From: Nitratifractor salsuginis DSM 16511
GTDB lineage: Bacteria; Campylobacterota; Campylobacteria; Campylobacterales; Sulfurovaceae
Assembly (NCBI RefSeq): GCF_000186245.1
Contig: NC_014935.1
Coordinates: 1,488,001 to 1,552,000 of the forward strand
Direction of reading: 5' to 3'
Length of the DNA stretch: 64,000 nucleotides
Shown: positions 47,006 to 55,471 of the stretch, in pieces
Layout: every line of letters starts with the position of its first letter
Numbering within the stretch: position 1 is the stretch's first letter
Notes under the pieces: model-generated
Told to the model about the DNA's origin: nothing
Seen by the model: the letters and a program-made list of their open reading frames with translations, nothing else
Databases searched by the model: none
Program-made: the position numbers and the translations under genes

Positions 47006-48349
47006 ATGAGCTATCAAAAACCCACCATCAACAAAGTCGATTTCGCCATGATGAGCAAATACGGCTCCCCCCTCAAAAGCCAGAAGATCCGCAGCGAGAT
47101 CGCCGGGGTGGATGTCCGTGAACTGGTCCAAAACTACGGCAGTCCCCTCTTCGTATTCTCCCAGCAGGAGATCGAAGAGAAATACCACCGCCTGCACGAA
47201 GCTTTCAGCTCCCGCTACCCCGACGTGGTCTTCGGCTGGAGTTACAAGACCAATTACCTCAACGCCATCTGCAATCTTTACCATAAACTCGGAAGCATCG
47301 CCGAAGTGGTCAGCGAATTCGAGTACCAGAAAGCCCGTGCCCTGGGAATCGAGGGCAAGGATATCATCTTCAACGGACCCTACAAGCCCAAAGAGGCGCT
47401 GAAAGTCGCCGTCGAAGAGGGCGCCAAGATCCATATCGACCACCTCTTCGAAATCAACGACCTGGAAGAGATCGCCCGGGAGCTGGGGGTCAAGATCCCC
47501 GTGGCGATCCGGGTCAATATGGATACGGGGATCTACCCCCAGTGGAGCCGCTTCGGATTCAACTACGAATCGGGAGAAGCGATCGATGCCATCGAGAGGA
47601 TCCACAGCGGCGGCCTCCTGGAGCTGACGGGTCTGCATTCCCACATCGGGACCTTTATGCTCGACGCCAGTGCCTACGGCAAAGAGACCGCCAAGCTGAT
47701 GGATTTGAAACACCAGGCCGAAGAGCGTTTCGGTTACCGGATCGAATACATCGATATCGGCGGGGGTTTCGCCAGCAAAAACCGGCTCAAGGGAGTGTAC
47801 CAATCCCCCGACGTCATCGTCCCCACCCCCGACGATTACGCCCAGCAGATCACCGAAGCGATCTACACCCACAACAAGAGCGACACTCTGCCCCGGCTCT
47901 ACCTCGAGACCGGCCGTCACCTCATCGACGAAGCGGGCTACCTCTTGACGACGGTTCAAGCCTACAAGCGCTTCCCCGATGGAATGAAAGGGTACATCCT
48001 CGATGCCGGGGTCAATCTCCTCTACACCGCCACCTGGTACAACTTCAACTTCGAACTGGATCGGCGTTATGAGGGGCTCAACGAACCCTCCATGCTCAAC
48101 GGCCCTCTCTGTATGAACATCGATATCCTCAGCGAAAACATCATGCTTCCCCCTCTGGATCGCGGGACCGTCATCACCATCGGCCCGGTCGGCGCCTACA
48201 ATTACACCCAGTCGATGCAATTCATCCGCTACCGCCCGGCGGCTGTGCTCATCGACAAAGAGCGCAATGTCCATCTCATCAAAGAGCCCGACGATCTGGA
48301 GACGATCAACTACAAAGAGCGGATCCCCGACTATCTGAAGCGCTCCTGA
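47006..48349 (+). CDS. LysA-like PLP-dependent amino-acid decarboxylase
   Basis: 447 residues, fold-III PLP enzyme. PLP Lys in W-S-Y-K-T-N-Y, H-S-H-I-G-T (His stacking on PLP), I-G-G-G-F-A (phosphate loop), E-T-G-R-H-L (usually E-P-G-R), and the inter-subunit Cys in G-P-L-C-M-N-I-D-I-L. It resembles diaminopimelate decarboxylase but is longer at the N-terminus and altered in the substrate loop, and neither neighbour is a lysine gene. A related D-amino acid or diamino acid decarboxylase is likely. Housekeeping LysA and carboxynorspermidine decarboxylase were considered and are less fitting. Confidence 0.82.
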   Translation: MSYQKPTINKVDFAMMSKYGSPLKSQKIRSEIAGVDVRELVQNYGSPLFVFSQQEIEEKYHRLHEAFSSRYPDVVFGWSYKTNYLNAICNLYHKLGSIAEVVSEFEYQKARALGIEGKDIIFNGPYKPKEALKVAVEEGAKIHIDHLFEINDLEEIARELGVKIPVAIRVNMDTGIYPQWSRFGFNYESGEAIDAIERIHSGGLLELTGLHSHIGTFMLDASAYGKETAKLMDLKHQAEERFGYRIEYIDIGGGFASKNRLKGVYQSPDVIVPTPDDYAQQITEAIYTHNKSDTLPRLYLETGRHLIDEAGYLLTTVQAYKRFPDGMKGYILDAGVNLLYTATWYNFNFELDRRYEGLNEPSMLNGPLCMNIDILSENIMLPPLDRGTVITIGPVGAYNYTQSMQFIRYRPAAVLIDKERNVHLIKEPDDLETINYKERIPDYLKRS

Positions 48350-48355
48350 TTCATC

Positions 48356-50377
48356 ATGCAGAACCTGATCTCCCTGATCCTGCGCCCCTATGCGGCGATC
48401 CTTTTCCTCGAAAACCGCATCGCCGGCGCTCTTTTGCTGCTGCTGACCTTCGCGGAACCCACCGTAGGGATCAGCGGACTTTTCGCCCTGCTCTGCACCA
48501 TCGTTTTTGCGGAGTTCGCCGGATTGCGGCACACCTATCTCGAACACGGTTTCTATCTCTACAACTCCCTGCTGGTCGGTCTGGGGATCGGTTTTCTCTT
48601 CACCCCCTCGGTGATGAGTTTTCTTTTCATCTTTCTGTTGGCGGTGCTGACCTTTCTCAGCTCCTTCAGTATCAGCACCCTTTTCGCCCGCTGGCGCATT
48701 CCACCGCTCTCCCTCCCTTTCGCGCTGGTCACAGCCCTGGCCTATCTGGCGGCGATGAATTACAACGGGCTGCTCGCCCACTTTCATAACGGTCTGGCCC
48801 ATTACGCCTTCCTGGGTGACACTTCCCTGGGATCCTACCTCAGCTCGCTGGGGTCGATCTTTTTCCTCCCCAACCAGGCGGCGGGCCTGGTGATGGCTCT
48901 GATCCTGCTGGTGATCTCCCCGACCCTTTTTTCCCTCTCGCTGGCAGGATTCTATACGGGGGTGGCTACCCATGCTCTGCTCATCGGTTCCTGGAGTGCC
49001 GCCTATCACGATGTCTACGCCTTCAACTATATTCTGGTGGCAATGGCTCTGGGTGGAATCTTCCTCCTGCCCTTTTGGAGAAACTATATCTACGCCGGGA
49101 TCGCCGTGGCACTGAGTGTCATCTTCGCCGATGCGACGAAGATCTTTTTCAACTACTACTCCCTCCCTGTTTTCACCCTTCCCTTCAACGCCGTCGTCAT
49201 GGTCGTGCTCTTTTTGCTGGTGGTCGTCGGATACGAAGGGCTCAACAGCGCCATCAAAGCCACGCCGGAGGCTTCCCTGGCCTACTACCTGCAGACCCTC
49301 TTCCGCTTCGGGCCCAAGGTCCCCAACATCGCCCTCCCCTTCAGCGGCCGATGGAACGTCTATCAGGGATTTGACGGCGAATGGACCCACAAGGGCGCAT
49401 GGCGCTACGCCTACGACTTCATTGTCCTGAGAAACGGCTCCAGCTACCGGACTACCGGAGACTATCCCGAGGATTACCACTGCTTCGGCGAGAGTGTCCT
49501 CTCTCCGGTCAACGGCTATGTCGTCGCCCTCCTCTCCGATCTGCCCGACAACCCCATCGGCACCGTCGATCGGATCAACAACTGGGGCAACTACATCATC
49601 CTCCAGAGTCTCGACGGGCACTACATCGAAATCAGCCATCTGATGCAGCACTCGATCCTTCCCAAAGTCGGGGAGTATGTGCGCCTGGGACAGGTCATCG
49701 CCAAATGCGGGAACAGCGGCTACTCTCCCCAGCCCCATCTCCATATCCAGGTGCAGCGTACCGGGATCCTGGGCAGTGAGACCGTTCCCTTCCGCTTCGT
49801 CCTCTACCGTCAGGCATCCCGGATACTTTTTCACGCGCTTCCCCACACAGGTGAGGAGGTCGAAGCGCTCCTTCCGACCCAGAATATGCAGATGCAGTTC
49901 TCCTTCGTCCTCGACGAGCGTTTTGTCTACGAGCGTTTCGTGGAGGGGCAGCCCTCCGGCACGGTCCGCTGGCAGGTCGCGATGAACCATCTGGGAGAAT
50001 TCTATCTCAGTGACGGCGACAACCGGCTCTTTTTCTATACGGCGCCGACCTTTTTCTACTTCTATCATTACGAGGGGAATCCCGACAGTGAACTCGCCCA
50101 ACTCTTCAAACTGGCTCCCCGGATCCCCCTGAGTATGGTCTCCTCCGCCAGCTTCCGGGATGCCCTCCCCATCTACCTGCTCGAATCCCGCCTCAAACGG
50201 ATCTGGATTATGATGATCGCCTCTTTCCGGCCCGAATATTACCGTCGGGAATTCGACTATACGATGGAGCGATTCAGCCTCAACTCCGAATTCGGGCAAG
50301 TCACTTTCGCCGTCAACCAAAAAGGCTTCGATGAGATACGATACGGTAATATTTTGTTAAAAAAGCAGTGCGAATGA
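48356..50377 (+). CDS. Urea-transporter-like membrane domain fused to M23 peptidase
   Basis: 673 residues. About ten membrane segments fill residues 1-310, with two urea-transporter-like halves (Y-L-Y-N-S-L-L-V-G-L-G-I-G near 63-75; P-P-L-S-L-P-F-A-L-V-T in the first half, P-V-F-T-L-P-F-N-A-V-V in the second). A periplasmic LytM/M23 domain follows: T-H-K-G-A-W-R-Y-A-Y-D (HxG...D, about 345-354), S-P-V-N-G-Y-V-V, N-N-W-G-N-Y-I-I, Y-I-E-I-S-H-L, and P-H-L-H-I-Q (HxH, about 461). About 200 further residues are unassigned. The zinc ligands appear complete, so active peptidoglycan or peptide hydrolysis is possible. It follows the decarboxylase by 6 bp. Confidence 0.82.
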   Translation: MQNLISLILRPYAAILFLENRIAGALLLLLTFAEPTVGISGLFALLCTIVFAEFAGLRHTYLEHGFYLYNSLLVGLGIGFLFTPSVMSFLFIFLLAVLTFLSSFSISTLFARWRIPPLSLPFALVTALAYLAAMNYNGLLAHFHNGLAHYAFLGDTSLGSYLSSLGSIFFLPNQAAGLVMALILLVISPTLFSLSLAGFYTGVATHALLIGSWSAAYHDVYAFNYILVAMALGGIFLLPFWRNYIYAGIAVALSVIFADATKIFFNYYSLPVFTLPFNAVVMVVLFLLVVVGYEGLNSAIKATPEASLAYYLQTLFRFGPKVPNIALPFSGRWNVYQGFDGEWTHKGAWRYAYDFIVLRNGSSYRTTGDYPEDYHCFGESVLSPVNGYVVALLSDLPDNPIGTVDRINNWGNYIILQSLDGHYIEISHLMQHSILPKVGEYVRLGQVIAKCGNSGYSPQPHLHIQVQRTGILGSETVPFRFVLYRQASRILFHALPHTGEEVEALLPTQNMQMQFSFVLDERFVYERFVEGQPSGTVRWQVAMNHLGEFYLSDGDNRLFFYTAPTFFYFYHYEGNPDSELAQLFKLAPRIPLSMVSSASFRDALPIYLLESRLKRIWIMMIASFRPEYYRREFDYTMERFSLNSEFGQVTFAVNQKGFDEIRYGNILLKKQCE

Positions 50378-50940
50378 GACGATTGATCCCGATTCTTTTC
50401 CTTTTGAGTGTGCTTCTGTGGGGAGCTGCATCACCCGGGAACGAAGCGATCTCCCGGGCTTACCGAAACTCCTACACCCTCGAAAGCCAGGGGAAGTACC
50501 GCAAAGCCCTTGAAGTTTTTCAGCCCCTGGAGCCCACGCTGAAACATCAATACGGCTACAATCTTCGGATGGCCTGGCTCTACTCCCTGGCAGGCGACTA
50601 CAAGAAGGCAGTACGCTACTACACCAAGGCTTCACTCATCAAGCCCGACTCCTTCGAACCGCGCCTGGGACTCGCCAGAGTCTATCTCCCGCTGCACAAA
50701 CCCTCCCTCGCCGAGATCAACGCCAAAATCGTCCTGGAGAAAGATCCGCTGAACTATTATGCCAATCTCTACCTGGCTCGAACCCTCCTGGCACTTCATC
50801 AAAAAGATGCGGCCCGTCGCATCGTCAAACGGCTTTTGACCTACTATCCCAGTTCCCCGGAGTTTCTCCGCCTCTCTGCCCGCTTGACATCCAAGCCCAA
50901 AGCCGCGAAGCACCCGAAAATATCCCCGAAGAGCCGCTGA
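50374..50940 (+). CDS. Secreted TPR protein
   Basis: 188 residues from the ATG at 50374, which overlaps the previous stop (ATGA). Signal peptide (about 1-20) and tetratricopeptide-like helix pairs (Y-R-K-A-L-E-V-F, A-W-L-Y-S-L-A-G-D-Y-K-K-A-V-R-Y-Y-T-K-A, P-L-N-Y-Y-A-N-L-Y-L-A-R). A basic Lys/Pro tail ends it. Probably a periplasmic scaffold for the UT-M23 protein; that is inference from coupling. Confidence 0.75.
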   Translation: MRRLIPILFLLSVLLWGAASPGNEAISRAYRNSYTLESQGKYRKALEVFQPLEPTLKHQYGYNLRMAWLYSLAGDYKKAVRYYTKASLIKPDSFEPRLGLARVYLPLHKPSLAEINAKIVLEKDPLNYYANLYLARTLLALHQKDAARRIVKRLLTYYPSSPEFLRLSARLTSKPKAAKHPKISPKSR

Positions 50941-50967
50941 GCCTTAGCGCTTCCCACTCTGCCCGGC

Positions 50968-52752
50968 TCAGCTCCACTCGCTCAGCAAGTGTAAAAACTC
51001 TTCGCCGTAGCGCTCGAATTTCACTTCTCCGATTCCGTGAACCTCCAGCATCTCCTCCTGCGTTTGAGGGCGGTGGATCGAGAGTTCCCGCAAGGTTTTG
51101 TCGGAGAAGACCACATAGGGGGGCACTCCGTTTTCCGTAGCAATCTCTTTGCGGAGTTGGCGCAGGGCGTCGAAGAGCTCCCTGTCGTAATCGACCTCTT
51201 CTATAGGCTGGGGCTTGGGAGTTCGACGTTCCTTCTCCATACGCTCTTTGCGGATCAGGACCTCCCGCTCCCCTTTGAGGATCTGCGCACCGGTCTCGGT
51301 CAGGACCACCCCCTTGTGCTCGTTGAGGGCGATCCCTCCCAGCTCCAGCAGCCGGTCGGCCACACTGCTCCACTGCTTGCGGTCATACTCCTTGCCGATG
51401 CCGTAGACGGAGAGGGCTTCGTGTCCGTTCTCCAGAATCCTGCGGTCCCGGCTCCCCCGCAGCAGATCGATGAGATAGCCGGCGCCGAAGCGCTGCCCAC
51501 TCCGCCAGGCCGCCGCCAGGAACTTTCGCGCCGCCTCGGTGATCTCCAGACGCTCCACAGCCGGAGCCAGGCAATTGTCGCAACGCTCACCGCACTCGGG
51601 CAGAGTTTCACCGAAATAATCGGCCAGGGCTTTGTGGCGGCACGCTTCGCCGCTGACCAGCCGCCAGAGCTTCTCCAGCTTTGCGTAAGCGTGGGCCTTG
51701 TAGGGGGTCTCGGGGAGCTCATCGATGAAACGGCGCTGCATCAGCAGATCCTGCGCCCCAAAGAGCAGCAGCGTCTCCGCCTCCAACCCGTCCCGCCCCG
51801 CCCGGCCGATCTCCTGATAGTAGTTCTCCACACTCTTGGGCAGGCTCATATGGGCTACGTAGCGGATGTTGCTCTTGTCGATCCCCATCCCGAAAGCCAC
51901 CGTCGCTACCACCGTCTCGATCTTGTCGGCGACGAATTCCTCGTAGACCCGCCGGCGCTCCTCGGCGCTCAGCCCCGCGTGAAAAGTGGCGGCGGAGTAT
52001 CCCTTGGCCCGCAGATGATCCGCCAGGGATTCGGTCTGCTTCCTCGAAAGGGTATAGACGATCCCCGACTCTCCCTTGTGGGCCGAGAGCAGATCGAGCA
52101 GCTGAGCCCGGCCGTCTCCCACCCGGTGACGGGCACTGACGGTGAGATTCTCCCTGTAGAGACTTCCCCGCACCCGTACGGGATCTCTGAGCCCGAGTTG
52201 GGAAGCGATGTCGGCCTCCACCTCCCGGGTGGCCGTAGCGGTAAAGGCGGCGATGGGCACCTGGGGATAACGCTCCCGCAGCAGGGAGAGACGGCGGTAA
52301 TCCTCCCGAAATTCGTGCCCCCACTCACTCACGCAGTGAGCTTCATCGATGACGAAAAAGTTGATGGGAAGGGTGGAGAGAAGTTGGGAAAAGAAGTCAT
52401 TGTTCAGACGCTCCGGGGCTACATAGAGGAGCTTCAGCTCCCCCCGCCGCAGCCGACGCACCGTCTCCTGCTGCTCTTCGAAGCTCTGCATCGATCCCAG
52501 CATCGCCGCGGGGATCCCCATCTCCAGCAGCGCCGTGACTTGATCGTGCATTAGTGCTAGCAGCGGAGAGACGACGATGGTCACTCCCGGCATCATCAGC
52601 GTGGGCAGCTGATAGCAGAGCGACTTCCCGCCTCCCGTGGGCAGGATCATCAGCAGATCCCGCCTGGAGAGAATCGCATCCACCGCCTCCTCCTGCAAAG
52701 GACGGAACCCCTGATGACCGAAATGACGTTTGAGGATCTCAAGCTTGTTCAT
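50968..52752 (-). CDS. recQ: ATP-dependent DNA helicase RecQ
   Basis: 594 residues. Helicase motifs F-R-P-L-Q (0), L-P-T-G-G-G-K-S (I), D-E-A-H (II), T-A-T-A-T (III), Q-E-I-G-R-A-G-R-D (VI); the four-Cys zinc domain (C-R-H-K, C-G-E-R-C-D-N-C); winged helix; and a C-terminal HRDC domain. It unwinds DNA in recombination and replication-fork repair. Convergent with the TPR gene. Confidence 0.95.
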   Translation of the reverse strand: MNKLEILKRHFGHQGFRPLQEEAVDAILSRRDLLMILPTGGGKSLCYQLPTLMMPGVTIVVSPLLALMHDQVTALLEMGIPAAMLGSMQSFEEQQETVRRLRRGELKLLYVAPERLNNDFFSQLLSTLPINFFVIDEAHCVSEWGHEFREDYRRLSLLRERYPQVPIAAFTATATREVEADIASQLGLRDPVRVRGSLYRENLTVSARHRVGDGRAQLLDLLSAHKGESGIVYTLSRKQTESLADHLRAKGYSAATFHAGLSAEERRRVYEEFVADKIETVVATVAFGMGIDKSNIRYVAHMSLPKSVENYYQEIGRAGRDGLEAETLLLFGAQDLLMQRRFIDELPETPYKAHAYAKLEKLWRLVSGEACRHKALADYFGETLPECGERCDNCLAPAVERLEITEAARKFLAAAWRSGQRFGAGYLIDLLRGSRDRRILENGHEALSVYGIGKEYDRKQWSSVADRLLELGGIALNEHKGVVLTETGAQILKGEREVLIRKERMEKERRTPKPQPIEEVDYDRELFDALRQLRKEIATENGVPPYVVFSDKTLRELSIHRPQTQEEMLEVHGIGEVKFERYGEEFLHLLSEWS

Positions 52753-52834
52753 AGATGGAAGTGTAGCGGGATTTTTTCAGGAGAAAGAGGAAAATTTCCA
52801 AATGACAGGCGGGGGTGGTCATTAGATAATTGTA

Positions 52835-52851
52835 GCGTTGCGAAGCAACGC
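52835..52851 (-). terminator. Terminator-like hairpin after the Sel1 gene
   Basis: GCGTTGC-TTC-GCAACGC on the minus strand, a 7-bp stem with triloop, 38 bases beyond the Sel1 stop; no T-run follows, so function is uncertain. Confidence 0.35.
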
Positions 52852-52860
52852 ATACCGAAA

Positions 52861-52895
52861 CCATTCACCATTAATTATTCATCATTCATCACTCC
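52861..52895. repeat. Five in-register degenerate heptamers
   Basis: CCATTCA, CCATTAA, TTATTCA, TCATTCA, TCACTCC. The array overlaps the end of the Sel1-repeat gene and contains its TGA stop (sense unit GGAGTGA). Confidence 0.7.
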
Positions 52896-53683
52896 CCGTC
52901 ATTCGGTTTCCCCCGCTTTTTCCAATACCCCGCCTCGGGACTCCCCTCACGCTCCAACATCAGCCCATAGTTCCAGGCCCCCTCCCGGCTGCCGTTGATT
53001 GCCGATTCACGGTACCAGCGCTTCGCCAAGGTCGCGTTGCGCTCGACCCCTTCGCCCTGCTGATAGAGCCAGCCCAGGTGAAACTGCGCCGCGGCGTGGC
53101 CCAGTTTGGCGGCCTGCCGGTAATAATGAAATGCTTTGGAGAGGTCTTTGGGGACCCCTTTGCCCTTGTAGTAGTGATTGGCCAGGTTGTAGGCGGCTTT
53201 GGCGATCCCCTTGGCGGCGGCCCGCTCGTAATAGCCGCGGGCTTTGTCGAAATCCGGCGTGACCCCGTAGCCCCTGTCCCAGACCACCCCTAGGTTGTAA
53301 AGAGCATAGCCCTGCCCCTGGGCAGCCGCCTTTTCATACCAATGGCGTGCCTCTTCGAGATCCTTGTAGATCCCCTCCCCTTTGGAGAACATCACCCCCA
53401 TATCGTATTGGGCATCGGCATAACCCTGTTCTGCCGCTTTGCGGTACCACTCCACCGCCCGGTTTTTATCCATCAGCCGGATCGAACCCATATCGTAGAG
53501 CAGCCCCAGATAGAACTGCGCTCTGGCATCCCCCGCCCTGGCAGCCGGAAGCAGTAATTTATAGGAGCGGTCAAACTTTTTCGCCTTGAAAAGCCGAACC
53601 CCCTCATCCACCTGCCCCTTATCCACTCCGGCAGCCAAAAGCCAGACACTCAGAAAAAATCCCGCAATCAAATATTTTCTCAT
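52889..53683 (-). CDS. Secreted Sel1-repeat (SLR) protein
   Basis: 264 residues from the ATG at 53683; upstream extension to 53758 is low-complexity and rejected. Signal peptide (about 1-18), then at least five Sel1 repeats of about 36 residues (A-Q-F-Y-L-G-L-L-Y, A-V-E-W-Y-R-K-A-A, A-Q-Y-D-M-G-V-M-F, A-R-H-W-Y-E-K-A-A, and so on). SLR proteins scaffold protein complexes, often periplasmic. The last codons enter a heptamer array. Confidence 0.85.
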   Translation of the reverse strand: MRKYLIAGFFLSVWLLAAGVDKGQVDEGVRLFKAKKFDRSYKLLLPAARAGDARAQFYLGLLYDMGSIRLMDKNRAVEWYRKAAEQGYADAQYDMGVMFSKGEGIYKDLEEARHWYEKAAAQGQGYALYNLGVVWDRGYGVTPDFDKARGYYERAAAKGIAKAAYNLANHYYKGKGVPKDLSKAFHYYRQAAKLGHAAAQFHLGWLYQQGEGVERNATLAKRWYRESAINGSREGAWNYGLMLEREGSPEAGYWKKRGKPNDGE

Positions 53684-53733
53684 TATTAGCCCTGTAATTG
53701 GTGTACTGGTATATTGGTTATTGGAAAGATTCC

Positions 53734-53782
53734 TCAATCCAAAATCCAAAATTCTCAACGCTCAACGCTCAATTCTCAAACG
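53734..53782. repeat. Seven in-register heptamers crossing a gene end
   Basis: TCAATCC, AAAATCC, AAAATTC, TCAACGC, TCAACGC, TCAATTC, TCAAACG. The methyltransferase stop (TGA at 53762-53764 on the minus strand) lies inside (sense unit TTGAGCG), so the array encodes the last few residues of that protein. Confidence 0.8.
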
Positions 53783-54544
53783 GTACATAATGATCGCCCC
53801 CGCCGTCGCCACATTGAAACTCTTGATCCCCGGTTCCATCTCGATCTGCAGTACCGCGTCGCACTTTTCGAGCACTTCTTCGGGCACCCCCTCCTCCTCA
53901 TTACCCAAAATCAGCGCCCAGCGCTTCGGAACGGGCCCGAACCTCGCCAGAGGCACCGCTTCGGGTGTCGCTTCCGCCGCCAGGAGGGTATAGCCCAGCT
54001 CACGCAGTCGCTCCATCGTCTGCAAAATATCCTCATAGCAGTGGACCTTCAGGCGGGTCACGTGCCCGGTGCTCACCCGGATGGCCCGGCGTCCGTAGGG
54101 GTGGGGCCCGGAGCTCGGCACCACGTAGCCCCCGACACCCAGCGCCGCGGCGGAGCGGGCGATCGCCCCGACATTCTCCAGATTATTGAGCCGGGTGAGC
54201 ATCACCACCCGATCGGGCAACTCTTCCAGGGGGACATTGGTCGGGCGCTTCAGATGGGCCATCACGTTGTGATGGATGGAGTGACCGACGATTCGCTCCA
54301 GCAGCTCACGGGAGCCCAGATAGACCTTGGGAACCCCCGCCGCCTCGATCCGTTCACGCTCTTTTTCCAAATACTCCGGGGTGCAAAGCAAACTCTTGAA
54401 CTCCAACCCGCTCCCGAGCAGCTGCCCCACTACCCGCGGGGAGTCGGCGACGAAACTGCCGTCTTTGTCGAAAAGGTTGCCACGAAGGGTGGCATAGGGC
54501 CGCAATTCGGGTAATTCCAACGTCTCGAGTTCAATGATCTCCAA
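53762..54544 (-). CDS. SpoU/TrmH-family RNA 2'-O-methyltransferase
   Basis: 260 residues from a TTG with AGGAG six bases upstream. The SPOUT core carries N-N-L-E-N-V-G-A-I-A-R-S-A-A (motif 1), I-L-G-N-E-E-E-G-V (motif 2) and I-E-M-E-P-G-I-K-S-F-N-V-A-T-A-G-A-I (motif 3, knot). It methylates a ribose in rRNA or tRNA; which one is not clear. The C-terminus is formed by a heptamer array. Confidence 0.9.
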   Translation of the reverse strand: MEIIELETLELPELRPYATLRGNLFDKDGSFVADSPRVVGQLLGSGLEFKSLLCTPEYLEKERERIEAAGVPKVYLGSRELLERIVGHSIHHNVMAHLKRPTNVPLEELPDRVVMLTRLNNLENVGAIARSAAALGVGGYVVPSSGPHPYGRRAIRVSTGHVTRLKVHCYEDILQTMERLRELGYTLLAAEATPEAVPLARFGPVPKRWALILGNEEEGVPEEVLEKCDAVLQIEMEPGIKSFNVATAGAIIMYRLRIER

Positions 54545-54728
54545 AGCCGACTCCTGGGTTTTCTGAAATGGTAACCAAAAAATATCGCTTGCACATCCAT
54601 AAAGGAAAGATATGATTCGAATCTCTATTGCATCTATACAGACATACCGAAATATTTTTCAATGCGATACTTTCCAGTCTTGAGTCTGAGTATATTGGTA
54701 TATGAATGAGGGGGAAGAGCGCTGAGTT

Positions 54729-55169
54729 TTACTCAGCTGCGATCTTTTCAATATAGCGATCTGTAGTCTGCATTACGGCAAGTAATTTTTTGCCATATTC
54801 CAATACTTCATCAAAAACTTCGGTAAGCTCATCCTCGATATACTCGTGGACGATGGTATTGCGAATATCCTTCATCAATCGCAGCTCATCGACGCTTTCG
54901 ATGAGCCCCCGTTTATGCGCCCGATTGACGACATCGACCAAAGTTCCCTGAGCTTCGAATTCATAGGCATCGATGGTCCGAAAGATCTTTCGGACAAGGA
55001 AATCGATACTCCGGGCATACCGGCTGCAGAGAGTTTCAAACTTCCCGAACTCTTCGATGCTGTACTCGGCTTTAATCCCTATCGCACCACACTCATCCAA
55101 AGAGAGTTCCAGCCATCGCATCTGTTTTTGAAGCAGCTCCCGATCACGTAAAAGTTTCGTTCGTATCAT
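54729..55169 (-). CDS. HepT-like ribonuclease toxin
   Basis: 146 residues, all-helical HEPN fold. The active-site motif RX4HXY is visible as R-N-T-I-V-H-E-Y. HepT cleaves or is inactivated on tRNA-targeting by its MntA partner through tyrosine adenylylation. It overlaps the partner gene by 4 bases (ATGA). Confidence 0.85.
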   Translation of the reverse strand: MIRTKLLRDRELLQKQMRWLELSLDECGAIGIKAEYSIEEFGKFETLCSRYARSIDFLVRKIFRTIDAYEFEAQGTLVDVVNRAHKRGLIESVDELRLMKDIRNTIVHEYIEDELTEVFDEVLEYGKKLLAVMQTTDRYIEKIAAE

Positions 55170-55450
55170 AAAGGAACAGCCCCCTCTCTAGCAATGGTGA
55201 TAAAAGGATCGTCTACTTTTCCGTTATCCAGAACGATATCGATTTTCTGTTCTCCAAAATGTTTGCAAAATTCGATACGAAGCTTTCGAAGATCCTTTTT
55301 GCTCAGCCGCTTATCCACTACCAGCAGGTCGATATCCCCGCCCCGTTTCCTATCGTCTACCCTGCTGCCAAAAAGGTAGAGTTCCGCCTCTTTGGACATC
55401 TCGGCAAGAGTACGTTTCAGGAGCTTTCTCTCTTCTTTGGACAGTCTCAT
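55166..55450 (-). CDS. MntA-like minimal nucleotidyltransferase antitoxin
   Basis: 94 residues. G-S-R-V-D-D-R-K-R-G-G-D-I-D matches the GSX10DXD signature of MNT enzymes. In studied pairs it adenylylates the HepT tyrosine next to the catalytic site and so neutralises the toxin. First gene of the two. Confidence 0.87.
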   Translation of the reverse strand: MRLSKEERKLLKRTLAEMSKEAELYLFGSRVDDRKRGGDIDLLVVDKRLSKKDLRKLRIEFCKHFGEQKIDIVLDNGKVDDPFITIAREGAVPL

Positions 55451-55471
55451 ATTTGTATTGTAACATTTTGC

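Noticed and set aside
47006-48349. Carboxynorspermidine decarboxylase, partner of the enzyme at 12246
   Set aside because: It is longer, has a DapDC-like Cys loop, and is locked into a different operon; the polyamine decarboxylase is probably elsewhere.
45968-50320. A 1450-codon open frame on the minus strand opposite the PqqD/ATP-grasp/LysA/UT-M23 genes
   Set aside because: It mirrors well-recognised plus-strand proteins with conserved catalytic motifs; its own translation is low-complexity and shows no family motif. Long antisense frames are expected with this codon bias.
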